A stretch of DNA of 44,317 bases from Candidatus Gastranaerophilales bacterium (GCA_944322895.1 CALUQL010000009.1:1-44317); one strand, 5' to 3'; positions 33,506 to 43,229 are shown, numbered from the stretch's first letter. Numbers and translations are program-made. The notes: generated from the sequence alone by a model not told the origin.

Positions 33506-35989
33506 ATGCAAGAATATAATATTTGTTACAGTTTAGACTCTGCATATGTTGAACAGCTTGCAGTTTCTATTGCTTCAATTTTAAAAAATGCTGATGTTAA
33601 TGAAAATATCAACTTTTATATTCTTGATGGCGGATTAACAAAAAAAGATAAAAAAGAAATTGAGTCTTTAAAAAACATTAAAAATTTTAATATTGAATAT
33701 TTATCTGTGAATATCAATGACTTTTCTGATTATCCTTTATTGAAAAAAGATAATATTGATTACAAAGACTATCATGTAACTTTACCTACTTATTTTAGAT
33801 TTAAGCTTCCTACTTTATTAAATTCATTAAGCAAAGTTTTGTATTTGGATTGTGATGTAATTATAAATAATTCTTTAAAAGGAATTTTTGATGCAAATAT
33901 AGATAATTATGCTGTTGCAATGGTTCTTGATGCTGACAGTACAAAAGAATCAAAAAGACTAGGGTTGAAAAAATATTTTAATGCCGGTGTAATGCTTTTA
34001 AATCTTGATTTTTGGCGAAAGAATAATTTAGAGTTAAGTCTTCTTGATTATGCAAAAAAGAACAAATCCAAAATTTTATGGCAAGATCAAGATATTGTTA
34101 ATAGTGTTTTATCTGAAAATATAAAAGAATTATCAAATATTTGGAATTATCAATATTTACAATATGAAAATGTTGATTCAAGTAAACTTGATAAGGCTGT
34201 AATTTTTCATCTTGCAGGTCGCTTTAAACCTTGGTTAATTCCTTTTGAGCATTTTATCTATGACTTGTATTATTATTATTTGGATTTTACTCCTTTTAGA
34301 AATAAAATTATTGAATATAAACAAAAATCTTCCGGCAAATTTCTAAAAGATGATATTGGTGGTAGTACAACAAATATAAGACTATTTGCAAATGATGAAG
34401 ATATACAAAAAATATATTCTGAAATATCTGCTGCTTATGAATTTATTAAGGGACAAGTTGTTTTATTAAATGCTAACTCTGATAATAAAACTTCGAAAGT
34501 CTATGAGGAAATTTCAAAGAACTATGAATATACAAAAGAAAGTGATAAAAGACTTCAAGAACAATTGAATAATAATGTCGATGAAAAAATAGGTAAAGTT
34601 TATGAAGAAATTTCCAAGAATTATGAATATACAAAACAAAGTGATGAAAAACTTCAAGAACAGTTGAATAACGAAACATACACTAAAATAGGTAAAGTCT
34701 ATGAAGAAATTTCAAAGAACTATGATTACACAAAAGAAAGTGATGAAAGACTTCAAGAGAAGCTAAATAATAATGTCGATGAAAAAATCGGTAAGGTCTA
34801 CGAAGAAATTTCAAAAAATTATGATTACACAAAAGAAAATGATGAAAGACTTCAAGAACAGCTAAATAATAATGTTGTTGAAAAAGTTAGTAAAGTCTAT
34901 GAAGAAATTTCAAAGAACTATGATTATACAAAAGAAAATGATAAATTAATTAAATTTCAGTTGAATAATGAAACAGACACTAAAATAGGTAAAGTCTATG
35001 AAGAAATTTCAAGAAATTATGATTATACAAATGAAAATGATGAAAAACTTAAAGAACAGCTGAATAATAATGTCGATGAGAAAATCAGTAAAGTTTATGA
35101 AGAAATTTCAAAAAATTATAATAATGTAAATGATTTCATTTCAAAAGTTCAAGAAAATTTTTCTGATAAATTGAATACAATTACGTCTGAAAATAATGAA
35201 AGAATTAATATATTCGAGATTGCTGTTTCAGATAAGATAAATGAATCTGAAACAAATATTAGAAATGATATAAAAAATATCGAGAAAAATATATATGAAG
35301 AAATAACCAAAAATAACAGTTATACAGAATATTTAGTGCAAACGGTTGAAGAAAAACAGAACCAAAAAAGGTCAGAAACTTTAAATGAAATTAACTCTTC
35401 TATATATAATTTAAAAATAGATACAGAAAATAAAATAAATTCAGAAATAAATTTTTTAAAGATAAAAACAGAGGAAAATATAAAGTCTCTAGAAGAAAAA
35501 TTTTCTATAGAAACTAAAGTATTAGATGAAAAACACACTAAAGAAACTAATCATAAAGTTAGTGAAATATATTCGTATACAAATGAAAACTTTTCTAAAC
35601 TTTATAAAGAGATTAAGGATTCCCATCTAAAAATTGAGAATATTTTAAATTCAAATACCATTGAATTAAAAATTAGTAATGAAAATCTGTTATCAGAAAT
35701 AAATTATGTGAAAGAAAATGTTGATAGAAAGATTAGTACTGAGACTTTAAAATCAATTATGTTAGATATGGAAAATAAACTAACGCAACAAAAAGAGGAA
35801 TATGATAAAAATGTTATCAACTTGCAATCAGACTTTGATGAAAAAATAAATCAACAAAGAATAAAATATGAAAATAAGCTAATAAATATGGAAAATCAAA
35901 TAGTTCAAATGCGAATTGAAATGGATGAAAAAAGAAAGAATTTATTCCAAAAATTAATTCAAAAAATAAGAAAAACAAAAAAGAGATAA
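33506..35989 (+). CDS. GT8 glycosyltransferase fused to a repeat-built coiled coil
   Basis: The 827-residue protein has a GT8 domain (about 1-270) that adds hexoses from UDP-sugars, as in LgtC and WaaI. Motifs are NICYSLDSAY, Asp115-Cys-Asp117 in YLDCDV, FNAGVMLLNL near 158, WQDQD near 200 and FHLAGRFKPW. From about 280 to the end it is a long helical rod. Six complete and one partial 33-residue units begin at residue 331, each opening KVYEEISKNYxYT, followed by irregular coiled coil and a basic tail. There is no signal peptide or membrane segment. TACAAT at 33474 is a possible -10. It leads a seven-gene operon. The 33-residue period equals three 11-residue (hendecad) turns. Confidence 0.9.
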   Translation: MQEYNICYSLDSAYVEQLAVSIASILKNADVNENINFYILDGGLTKKDKKEIESLKNIKNFNIEYLSVNINDFSDYPLLKKDNIDYKDYHVTLPTYFRFKLPTLLNSLSKVLYLDCDVIINNSLKGIFDANIDNYAVAMVLDADSTKESKRLGLKKYFNAGVMLLNLDFWRKNNLELSLLDYAKKNKSKILWQDQDIVNSVLSENIKELSNIWNYQYLQYENVDSSKLDKAVIFHLAGRFKPWLIPFEHFIYDLYYYYLDFTPFRNKIIEYKQKSSGKFLKDDIGGSTTNIRLFANDEDIQKIYSEISAAYEFIKGQVVLLNANSDNKTSKVYEEISKNYEYTKESDKRLQEQLNNNVDEKIGKVYEEISKNYEYTKQSDEKLQEQLNNETYTKIGKVYEEISKNYDYTKESDERLQEKLNNNVDEKIGKVYEEISKNYDYTKENDERLQEQLNNNVVEKVSKVYEEISKNYDYTKENDKLIKFQLNNETDTKIGKVYEEISRNYDYTNENDEKLKEQLNNNVDEKISKVYEEISKNYNNVNDFISKVQENFSDKLNTITSENNERINIFEIAVSDKINESETNIRNDIKNIEKNIYEEITKNNSYTEYLVQTVEEKQNQKRSETLNEINSSIYNLKIDTENKINSEINFLKIKTEENIKSLEEKFSIETKVLDEKHTKETNHKVSEIYSYTNENFSKLYKEIKDSHLKIENILNSNTIELKISNENLLSEINYVKENVDRKISTETLKSIMLDMENKLTQQKEEYDKNVINLQSDFDEKINQQRIKYENKLINMENQIVQMRIEMDEKRKNLFQKLIQKIRKTKKR
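34496..35188 (+). repeat. 99-base tandem repeat, six full copies and one partial
   Basis: Copies start at 34496, 34595, 34694, 34793, 34892, 34991 and 35090, exactly 99 bases apart without a single indel. Each begins with an AAAGTCTATGAAGAAAT-like segment. The copies differ at the third codon position and at the unit end, so they are not recent, but they are similar enough for slippage or recombination. The last copy loses similarity after its first 40 bases. Confidence 0.93.
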
Positions 35990-35992
35990 AAT

Positions 35993-37198
35993 ATGAAATC
36001 GCCAAAAGTATCTTTAATTTTAATATATGATAAGCAAGATAATTTGAAGGAATGTTTAAGTAGCCTTATAAATCAATCATTTAAGGATATTGAGATTATA
36101 TGTATAAATAATGCTTCAAAAGATGAAGCAGAAAATATAGTAAAAGAAGTAGCTTTAAAAGAAGAACGAATTAAATTGATCTGTTTGCCAATTTCTGAGG
36201 ATAATATATCAGCTAAAAAAATAGCACTTGGTGTAGCTGGTGGTGATTTTGTTTGTTTTGTTAATACTAATGAAATATATGATACTGATTTTGTCAAAAA
36301 TTTATATTTAAAATCTATAGAAGAACAAGTAATAAATACGAAGGAAAATCATTTTTATAGAAGAAATTTTCTTGAAAATGACGAAGAAATAGCTCAACTT
36401 ATAAGTGATAAAGTCGATCAAGAAATTCAGAAATATAAAGGCGTTATCAATAATCAAAATGATTTGATAAAAAATGAATTCAATAAATTCTATCAGAATA
36501 ATCTAGAAACTATAAAAAATAATTCTTACGAGGTTTTGTGTCGTTTTAATCAGCTTGAAAAAGTATTTTATGATAAAGACTACCAGAATCAGATAAAAAA
36601 TAATGAATTGTTTAATGAAGTAAGTTCCAAAAATGAAGATTTGACTAAACAAATTTATGAAGATATTGCCAAGGTTTATGATTATATCAATTCAGAAATA
36701 AATAAAAAAGGTATGGAAGTAAACCACGTATATGATGAGATAAGTAAAAATTATCAATATACAGAAAAATTAATTTCTGATAAAAGTAATGAAATATCAT
36801 CTATTATTAATAGTGGAAAAGATGATATTTGGAATAAAATATCAGAACTAGAAAAAGAAATAATAGTAAGATATGTTAATCTAAAGCGATTATTAGATAT
36901 TCAAATAGATGAGATTGATTCTAAACTAAAAGCATTGAATAATGGTAATTTGTCTGAATATAGAGTAATAGATTTGGAAAAAATAGTTTCTGAAAATTTA
37001 GATAAAATGTATGAACACATGAATAGTATGTCTTCTGTTTTTTATGAAGAACTTACCAAAATTTATAAAGAGCTGAACGAAAAATTATGTCAAAAAAGAG
37101 AAGAAGACAAATATTTCTTTGAACAAAAAATAACTGAATTAAGAACTGAATTTGATGAAAAGTTAAAAAATCTAAAGAAAGAATTACAGGATAATTAA
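35993..37198 (+). CDS. degenerate GT2 domain with coiled coil, likely catalytically dead
   Basis: The 401-residue protein starts like a GT2 enzyme (KVSLILIYDKQDNLKECL and IEIICINNASKDEA) and continues to the strand that should carry the DxD metal site. There VNTNE (residues 90-94) replaces the VDSDD of its neighbours. After about residue 110 the acceptor half is missing and a coiled coil runs to the end. It contains IYEDIAKVYDYI, VYDEISKNYQYTEKL and FYEELTKIYKEL, relatives of the repeat in the GT8 protein. It is probably a scaffold or regulatory partner. The gene begins four bases after the GT8 stop. Confidence 0.75.
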   Translation: MKSPKVSLILIYDKQDNLKECLSSLINQSFKDIEIICINNASKDEAENIVKEVALKEERIKLICLPISEDNISAKKIALGVAGGDFVCFVNTNEIYDTDFVKNLYLKSIEEQVINTKENHFYRRNFLENDEEIAQLISDKVDQEIQKYKGVINNQNDLIKNEFNKFYQNNLETIKNNSYEVLCRFNQLEKVFYDKDYQNQIKNNELFNEVSSKNEDLTKQIYEDIAKVYDYINSEINKKGMEVNHVYDEISKNYQYTEKLISDKSNEISSIINSGKDDIWNKISELEKEIIVRYVNLKRLLDIQIDEIDSKLKALNNGNLSEYRVIDLEKIVSENLDKMYEHMNSMSSVFYEELTKIYKELNEKLCQKREEDKYFFEQKITELRTEFDEKLKNLKKELQDN

Positions 37199-37200
37199 TA

Positions 37201-39354
37201 ATGCCAAAAGTATCAGTAATAATACCATTTAATAATGTTGAAAACTATATTGAAGAGTGTCTTAATGGTGTGTTATCTCAAACACTTGAGGACATAGAAG
37301 TTATTTTAATAAATGATGCATCTACTGATAGAACATTAGAAATTGTTGAAGGGTATTTACAAAAAGATTCCAGAATAAAACTTATAAATATAACAGAGCG
37401 AAAAGGTCAGGGTTTTGCAAGAAATAGAGGTATAGAAATAGCAACTGGTGAATATATCGGATTTGTTGATTCTGATGACTTCATTGAGCCGGATATGTTT
37501 GCGTGTTTATATAATAGTGCAAAAGCTAATGATACTGATATATCTATGTGCCAAGTTAGAGAATATGATGATATAAATGAAAACTATATAACATCTGATT
37601 ATTATTCTTTATCTTGTTTATCTTCTTTTCAAAATGATGTTTTTAGTGCAGAAGACACAAAAGACTGTATTTTAGATATAAATGTTGCCCTATGGAACAA
37701 AATTTATAAAAGAGAATATTTAAACAATATAGGTGAAAAATTTCCAGAAGGTTTTATTTATGAAGATTTACCTTTTTTCTTTGGTACATATCTTAGCGCA
37801 AAAAGAATTCAAATAGTATGGAAAAATCTATACAGTTATAGAATCAATCGTAAAAATTCTACAATGCAGCAGTTTAATAATAAAATATTGGATCGTTTGC
37901 CTATGGTTTCTCTTACATATGAAAAATTAAAAAAAGTTCCATATTTAAGTGATTTAAAACAAAGAATTCAAGCTTGGATTATAAATGATTTATTTCACAG
38001 ATATTCACTTTTGAAAGAAAACTACCATAAAGAATTTTTCTTTCAAATGAAAAAAATTTTTCAGAGTTTGGAAATAGAAAATATTGAAGATGATTATTGG
38101 AAAAGAGTTTATCATTTTCAGGGATATCTTCTTGTTATGAATAATACTTTTGAAGATTTTAATAACAAAGTTTTTACTGAGTACCTTGATATACATAAAG
38201 TAGAAGATAGACTTCGTTCTGAAATTATTGGCATAGAAGAAATTGATACTCGCTTTAATTCTGTGTATCAAGAAATAACAAAAAATTATAAATATACTGA
38301 AGATTTATTCTCAGAATTAAAAGACAAAAATGTTGAATTTTCTAATGAAATAAAAAAAGTTTTTGAAGATATAGAATTAAATAGAACAGAATTATATTCA
38401 AATATAGAAAAAAATAATATAAACATCGAGCAAAAAACTGACTCTAAAATTTCTGATGTATATGAAGAAATAACAAAAAATTATAAATATACAGAGGAAT
38501 TGTTTTCAAAGCTAAATGAGGAAAAGTCTGAAATTTATAATAAAATAGAAGACGAAAAATCAGGTTTAGTTAAAGATACTGATTTAAAAATTTCTCAAAT
38601 TTATGATGAAATAACAAAAAGTTATAAGTATACAGAGGAATTGTTTTCAAAGCTAAATGAAGAGACGTCTGAAATTTATAATAAGATAGAAGAAGAAAAA
38701 TCAGGTTTAGTCAAAGATACTGATATAAAAATTTCTCAAATTTATGATGAAATAACAAGAAATTATAAGTATACAGAAGAACTAGTACAAAGAAATTTTG
38801 AGAAACTTGATTCCAAAATAGATTTGGATTTGAAAAATAGTTATAATCATTTAAATGAATGTCTCGAAGAAAAGGCTAAATATTTATACAATGATATAAA
38901 AGATTTATCGTTTGTACTTCAAAATAATTTTGTAGAGTTAAATAAAGAGCAAGACAAAATATTAGAGAAAAATAAACAAATAGTTGCAAATATTGAGGTT
39001 TATAAACAAAAGAATGAAGAAAAAATTTCTGATTTAAGAAAAGAATATAAAGAAATTATTTCTTCAAGAATTCAAAATATTTCAAATAATCTTGAACAAT
39101 TTGATATTGAAATAAAAAATCATATTGATACTATTCAAAAGCAACTTGAAACAGAAAAACTGCAAAATATTAGAAATATAGAAGAACTAAAATCTCAATT
39201 CAGTATAGAGTTGGAAGTTCAACAGAAAAAACATGATGAAGAAATTGAAACTCTAAAAAAACAAATGCAAGAAGTGGAAGTTAAACTTAGAGAAGAAATG
39301 AAATCTCCAATTCAAAAATTAATAGAAAAATATAAAACAAAATCGGAGAAATAA
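37201..39354 (+). CDS. GT2 glycosyltransferase with repeat-built coiled coil
   Basis: The 717-residue protein has a full GT2 domain (about 1-330): VSVIIPFNNVENYI, INDASTDRT, FARNRG, Asp90-Ser-Asp-Asp93 and ALWNKIYKREYL. These are followed by GFIYEDLPFFFGTYL and YRINRKNSTMQ, an acceptor-side signature shared with the gene at 41755. From about 340 on it is coiled coil, with four YxEITKxYKYTEEL modules. Three of them are in a 47-residue tandem repeat (see the repeat at 38455). The C-terminus is highly charged. Two bases separate it from the gene before. Confidence 0.9.
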   Translation: MPKVSVIIPFNNVENYIEECLNGVLSQTLEDIEVILINDASTDRTLEIVEGYLQKDSRIKLINITERKGQGFARNRGIEIATGEYIGFVDSDDFIEPDMFACLYNSAKANDTDISMCQVREYDDINENYITSDYYSLSCLSSFQNDVFSAEDTKDCILDINVALWNKIYKREYLNNIGEKFPEGFIYEDLPFFFGTYLSAKRIQIVWKNLYSYRINRKNSTMQQFNNKILDRLPMVSLTYEKLKKVPYLSDLKQRIQAWIINDLFHRYSLLKENYHKEFFFQMKKIFQSLEIENIEDDYWKRVYHFQGYLLVMNNTFEDFNNKVFTEYLDIHKVEDRLRSEIIGIEEIDTRFNSVYQEITKNYKYTEDLFSELKDKNVEFSNEIKKVFEDIELNRTELYSNIEKNNINIEQKTDSKISDVYEEITKNYKYTEELFSKLNEEKSEIYNKIEDEKSGLVKDTDLKISQIYDEITKSYKYTEELFSKLNEETSEIYNKIEEEKSGLVKDTDIKISQIYDEITRNYKYTEELVQRNFEKLDSKIDLDLKNSYNHLNECLEEKAKYLYNDIKDLSFVLQNNFVELNKEQDKILEKNKQIVANIEVYKQKNEEKISDLRKEYKEIISSRIQNISNNLEQFDIEIKNHIDTIQKQLETEKLQNIRNIEELKSQFSIELEVQQKKHDEEIETLKKQMQEVEVKLREEMKSPIQKLIEKYKTKSEK
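38455..38790 (+). repeat. 141-base tandem repeat, two full copies and a partial third
   Basis: Units begin at 38455, 38596 and 38737, spaced 141 bases. They encode a 47-residue unit made of the YEEITKNYKYTEELFSKL module plus a second helical piece (EIYNKIEDEKSGLVKDTD). The first two are nearly identical at the DNA level (for example TCAGGTTTAGTTAAAGATAC-like stretches), indicating a recent duplication. Confidence 0.88.
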
Positions 39355-39356
39355 AG

Positions 39357-40550
39357 TTGGCAGAAATTTCTGTAATAGTACCTGTTTATAATGTTGAAAA
39401 ATATCTTGAAAAATGTTTGGATACAATTGTTAATCAGACATTTTCTGATATAGAGATTATATGTGTAAATGATGGTTCAAAAGATAATTCAAGAAAAATT
39501 ATTGAAGAATATAAGCAGAATGATTCTCGAATTAAGATAATAGATAAAGAAAATGGCGGGTTGTCGTCTGCTCGCAATGCAGGACTGAAGGTTGCTACTG
39601 GTAAGTATATAAGTTTTATTGATTCAGATGATTGGGTTGATTTAACTATGTTAGAAAAGTTATATCAAAATATCAAAACTCTTAATACTGATATTTCAAT
39701 TTGCGCGGTTAATCTTTTTGATGAACAGGAACAAAAAATAAAGGAAGCAGGGCCTTATTTTGATCTTAGTTATTTTGACTCATCTTTTGAGGGTAAAGTC
39801 TTTTCTTATAATGATACAAAAGATTTTTTGATGGATGTTTGTGTCATGGCTTGGAATAAGTTATATAGAAAAAGTTTTTTAGATGAATGTAAGGCAGAAT
39901 TTCCTGAGGGTTTAATTTTTGAGGATGGTCCTTTCTTTTTTTCTATATTTTTCAAAACTCAAAGAGTTTCAATAGTTAGGGATTTTTTATATTACTACAG
40001 AATAAATAGAACAGGCTCAATTGTCCAAAAAGGCGGTATAAAGTTCTTGGATATTATAGATGTTGTTAATTTAATGTATTCTTCTTTGGAAAAAAACGAT
40101 ATTTGGGAATCTTTAAAATATGAGTTTTTTCATCGAAAAGCTGATGATATAATTTACAGATATGAATTAATTCCTTTAAAACTGAAGAATAAATTTTCTA
40201 AAAAATTAAAAAAAGAATCAATACTATTGAATGAATCGATATTTGATTTTGCATATATAAATAAAGAATATCCTATAACATATAGAAGTCTTTGTGCAAT
40301 AAAAAATAATACAAGTATTTTAAGTTTTTATTATAGAAAATTTATTATAAGGCTAATGTATAAAATAATGCAGGTTTTGTATACAGAAGAAAATATTTAT
40401 TATTTTAAATTTTGGAATTTTAAATTAAGGTTAAAAAAACGAGCAAATTTGTATGATGTATGGTATGAAAATGATAAAATTTATGTAGTTTTATTTATGA
40501 AAATAAAGTTTAGTTTCAAATTTGAATATTCAAAGTTAGAGCAAAAATAA
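39357..40550 (+). CDS. GT2 glycosyltransferase, EDGPFFF type, copy 1
   Basis: The 397-residue GT2 enzyme has VSVIVPVYNVEKYL-like start (ISVIVPVYN), VNDGSKDNS, SSARNAG and Asp89-Ser-Asp-Asp92. The acceptor half carries GLIFEDGPFFFSIFFKTQ and YYRINRTGSI. No coiled coil is attached. The C-terminal 60 residues include YENDKIYVVLFMKIKFSF, also present in the next gene. The start is a TTG at 39357 with CGGAG nine bases upstream. It is a tandem paralogue of the gene at 40554. Confidence 0.9.
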   Translation: MAEISVIVPVYNVEKYLEKCLDTIVNQTFSDIEIICVNDGSKDNSRKIIEEYKQNDSRIKIIDKENGGLSSARNAGLKVATGKYISFIDSDDWVDLTMLEKLYQNIKTLNTDISICAVNLFDEQEQKIKEAGPYFDLSYFDSSFEGKVFSYNDTKDFLMDVCVMAWNKLYRKSFLDECKAEFPEGLIFEDGPFFFSIFFKTQRVSIVRDFLYYYRINRTGSIVQKGGIKFLDIIDVVNLMYSSLEKNDIWESLKYEFFHRKADDIIYRYELIPLKLKNKFSKKLKKESILLNESIFDFAYINKEYPITYRSLCAIKNNTSILSFYYRKFIIRLMYKIMQVLYTEENIYYFKFWNFKLRLKKRANLYDVWYENDKIYVVLFMKIKFSFKFEYSKLEQK

Positions 40551-40553
40551 AGT

Positions 40554-41762
40554 ATGAAAGAGCCTAAAATATCTGTAATAGTTCCTGTTTATAATGTGGA
40601 GAAATATTTGCCAAAATGTTTGGATAGTATTTTATGTCAAACTTTTTCAAATATAGAGATTATATGTGTAAATGATGGCTCAACCGATAATTCAAGAAGA
40701 ATACTGGAAGAATATAAAAATAAAGACTCACGAATAATTATAGTAGATAAAAAAAATGGCGGATTATCATCAGCACGTAATGCAGGGATGAAAGTAGCAA
40801 AAGGTGAGTTTTTTAGTTTTATTGACTCTGATGACTGGATAGATTCTGCAATGCTTGAAAAGTTATATAAAAATATAACTTCACTTGATACCGATATTTC
40901 AATATGTGCAGTTCATCAGTTTGATGAAACAAATCAAAAAATAGATGATTCAAATCCTTATTATACCTTAGAGTATTTTGATTCAAGCTTTGATAATAGA
41001 GCATTTTCATATAAAGATACAAAACCATTTATAATGGATGTTTGTGTTATGGCATGGAATAAACTATATCGAAGGAGCTTAATTGATGAGTGTCAGGCAG
41101 AGTTTCCCGATGGGTTAATATTCGAAGACGGCCCATTTTTCTTTACTATTTTCTTTAAAACTCAAAAGATTTCTATTGTTAGAGAATTTTTATATTATTA
41201 TCGTGTAAATAGAACTGGCTCAATTATTCAAAAAGCAGGTAAAAAGTTCTTACATATTATTGATGTTGCAGAAATTATGTATAACAAGATAAAAGATTTA
41301 CCTGATTTTGATGATATTAAATATATATTTTTCCGAAAAAAGGTTGAAGACTTTATATATCGTTTTGAACATCTTAATCCAAAATATAAATCCGCCTTTG
41401 CTAAAAAAATGAAAAAGGAAAGTTCTCTGGTTAATGAAAATATATTTCCTCCATCTATGGTAAAAGGCAGATTCAAATATAATTATTTTCTTTTTAAAAA
41501 CTTAAAAACAGGCAGTATTTTGTATTATGAATTTCAGAAATATAAAATGAAGTCTATGTATAAATTAATGGAAATACTCTATAAAGAAGATGGTGTATAT
41601 TATTTAAAATACAAGAGCTATATTGCCAAATTTAAGAAATGTCCTCAAATATTTGATATTTATTACTCAAATGATAGAATCTATGTACGGATATTTAAAA
41701 AAATAAAGTTCGATTTTACATTTAAGTTTTCAGAGTTGGAGAAGTTAAACGAAGATGACTAA
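40554..41762 (+). CDS. GT2 glycosyltransferase, EDGPFFF type, copy 2
   Basis: The 402-residue GT2 enzyme is very similar along its whole length to the gene before it: ISVIVPVYNVEKYL, VNDGSTDNS, SSARNAG, Asp91-Ser-Asp-Asp94, GLIFEDGPFFFTIFF and YYRVNRTGSI. The conserved tail YSNDRIYVRIFKKIKFDF is also present. The pair arose by tandem duplication and most likely transfers similar sugars to different acceptors. The stop overlaps the next start (ATGACTAA). Confidence 0.9.
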   Translation: MKEPKISVIVPVYNVEKYLPKCLDSILCQTFSNIEIICVNDGSTDNSRRILEEYKNKDSRIIIVDKKNGGLSSARNAGMKVAKGEFFSFIDSDDWIDSAMLEKLYKNITSLDTDISICAVHQFDETNQKIDDSNPYYTLEYFDSSFDNRAFSYKDTKPFIMDVCVMAWNKLYRRSLIDECQAEFPDGLIFEDGPFFFTIFFKTQKISIVREFLYYYRVNRTGSIIQKAGKKFLHIIDVAEIMYNKIKDLPDFDDIKYIFFRKKVEDFIYRFEHLNPKYKSAFAKKMKKESSLVNENIFPPSMVKGRFKYNYFLFKNLKTGSILYYEFQKYKMKSMYKLMEILYKEDGVYYLKYKSYIAKFKKCPQIFDIYYSNDRIYVRIFKKIKFDFTFKFSELEKLNEDD

Positions 41763-43221
41763 AGTATCAATAATAGTACCATTTCATAATGTAGAAAAAT
41801 ATATTTCCAAGTGTTTGACTTCATTAATATACCAGTCATTAGAAGATATAGAAATTATTTGTGTTAATGATGCATCTACTGATGATTCAAAAAATATAGT
41901 GCAACATTATTTAGAAAATGATAAAAGAATAATTTTATTAAATATAGATAATGTTTCAGGCCAATCATATGCGAGAAATTTAGGAATGGAAGTTGCATCT
42001 GGTGAATACATAGGTTTTGTTGACTCTGATGATTGGGTTGAACTTGATATGTTTGAAAAAATGTATAATAAAGCAAAGAGTGTTGATTCAGATATAACAA
42101 TGTGTCAATCACAATTATATGATGATAAAGAGCAAACATTTTATACAAATGATTATTATAGTTTAAAATCTTTAGAAAAATATGAGGATAAAGTATTTAC
42201 ACCGGAAGAAACAAAAGATGAAATTTTAAATATTAATGTTGTACTTTGGAACAAGATATATAAACGAGAGTTTTTGCAAAATACTTTGGTTAAATTTCAA
42301 AATGGATATATTTATGAAGATTTACCTTTCTTTTTTGAAATATATTTAAAAGCTCAAAGGATAAATATTTTATGGGAAGCACCATATTATTACAGGCAAA
42401 ACAGGCAATTTTCAACAATGCAGAATTCCGATAAAAAGGTTTATGACAGAATTCCAATGGTTGAAAGAACATATAATGTACTAAAACAAACACCATTTTT
42501 TGAAGAGAAAAAAACAGAGATAATAAGCTGGATAATAGATGATATTTTTCACCGCTATACACTTTTAGAAGATAGATATTATGAAGATTATTTTGGAAAA
42601 ATGAAAGAGTTTTTTCAAAGAATTGAACTTACAAAAGAAGCTGAGCAAGAGCTTGCTAAAAGTTATTGCTATGATGAGTTTAAGAATATATTAGAGCGTT
42701 CATATTACGGATTTTGGAATTTTTTAGTAGAAAAATATAAAACTTCAAATAAAAGAATAAAAGCAGCAGAACATAAATGTAATTTAGATATTATAGCTAT
42801 TAAAGAATATCTGGAACAATATAAGAAAGAAGCAAATGAAGAAAAAAACAAAATAGAAGAATGGTGGAAAAACCATTGTGATGAAGAAGTAAAAAAGAAA
42901 ATAGATGAACAATTCCATTATATGGAAGCAAAAAAATCTGAAGAATTAAAAGCTGCATATGAAGAATGGCATTCAAAACTTGTAAAACAAGAGTATGAAT
43001 TAAAAGCATGGCAAGCTGAATCAGTAAAGCAAGTCAGTGAAAAATTAAAAGCTGATTATGAATGGAAATTGGAAGAACAAAAACAACACTATCAAGAAGC
43101 TTTAATAAAACAAAAAGAATATTATGAAAATAATTATTTATTGGTTAAAATAATATTAAAGTTTTATAAAAAAGTAGAACAGTTGAAAAATAAAATAAAG
43201 AAAATAATAAAGAAAAATTAA
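41755..43221 (+). CDS. GT2 glycosyltransferase, EDLPFFF type, with Trp-rich coiled coil
   Basis: The 488-residue protein has a GT2 domain (about 1-330) with VSIIVPFHNVEKYI, VNDASTDDS, YARNLG, Asp90-Ser-Asp-Asp93, GYIYEDLPFFFEIYL and YYRQNRQFSTMQ. The last two features pair it with the gene at 37201. The C-terminus (about 345-488) is a coiled coil unlike the others, rich in Trp and Glu (EEWWKNHCDEE, EEWHSKLVKQEYELKAWQ), ending in a basic stretch. The start overlaps the previous gene by eight bases. Confidence 0.9.
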   Translation: MTKVSIIVPFHNVEKYISKCLTSLIYQSLEDIEIICVNDASTDDSKNIVQHYLENDKRIILLNIDNVSGQSYARNLGMEVASGEYIGFVDSDDWVELDMFEKMYNKAKSVDSDITMCQSQLYDDKEQTFYTNDYYSLKSLEKYEDKVFTPEETKDEILNINVVLWNKIYKREFLQNTLVKFQNGYIYEDLPFFFEIYLKAQRINILWEAPYYYRQNRQFSTMQNSDKKVYDRIPMVERTYNVLKQTPFFEEKKTEIISWIIDDIFHRYTLLEDRYYEDYFGKMKEFFQRIELTKEAEQELAKSYCYDEFKNILERSYYGFWNFLVEKYKTSNKRIKAAEHKCNLDIIAIKEYLEQYKKEANEEKNKIEEWWKNHCDEEVKKKIDEQFHYMEAKKSEELKAAYEEWHSKLVKQEYELKAWQAESVKQVSEKLKADYEWKLEEQKQHYQEALIKQKEYYENNYLLVKIILKFYKKVEQLKNKIKKIIKKN

Positions 43222-43229
43222 GGTTCATA

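Noticed and set aside
34496-35188. Regular repeats that might be a CRISPR array
   Set aside because: Units are 99 bases with no spacer and encode a continuous protein in one frame, with third-position differences. This is a coding tandem repeat.
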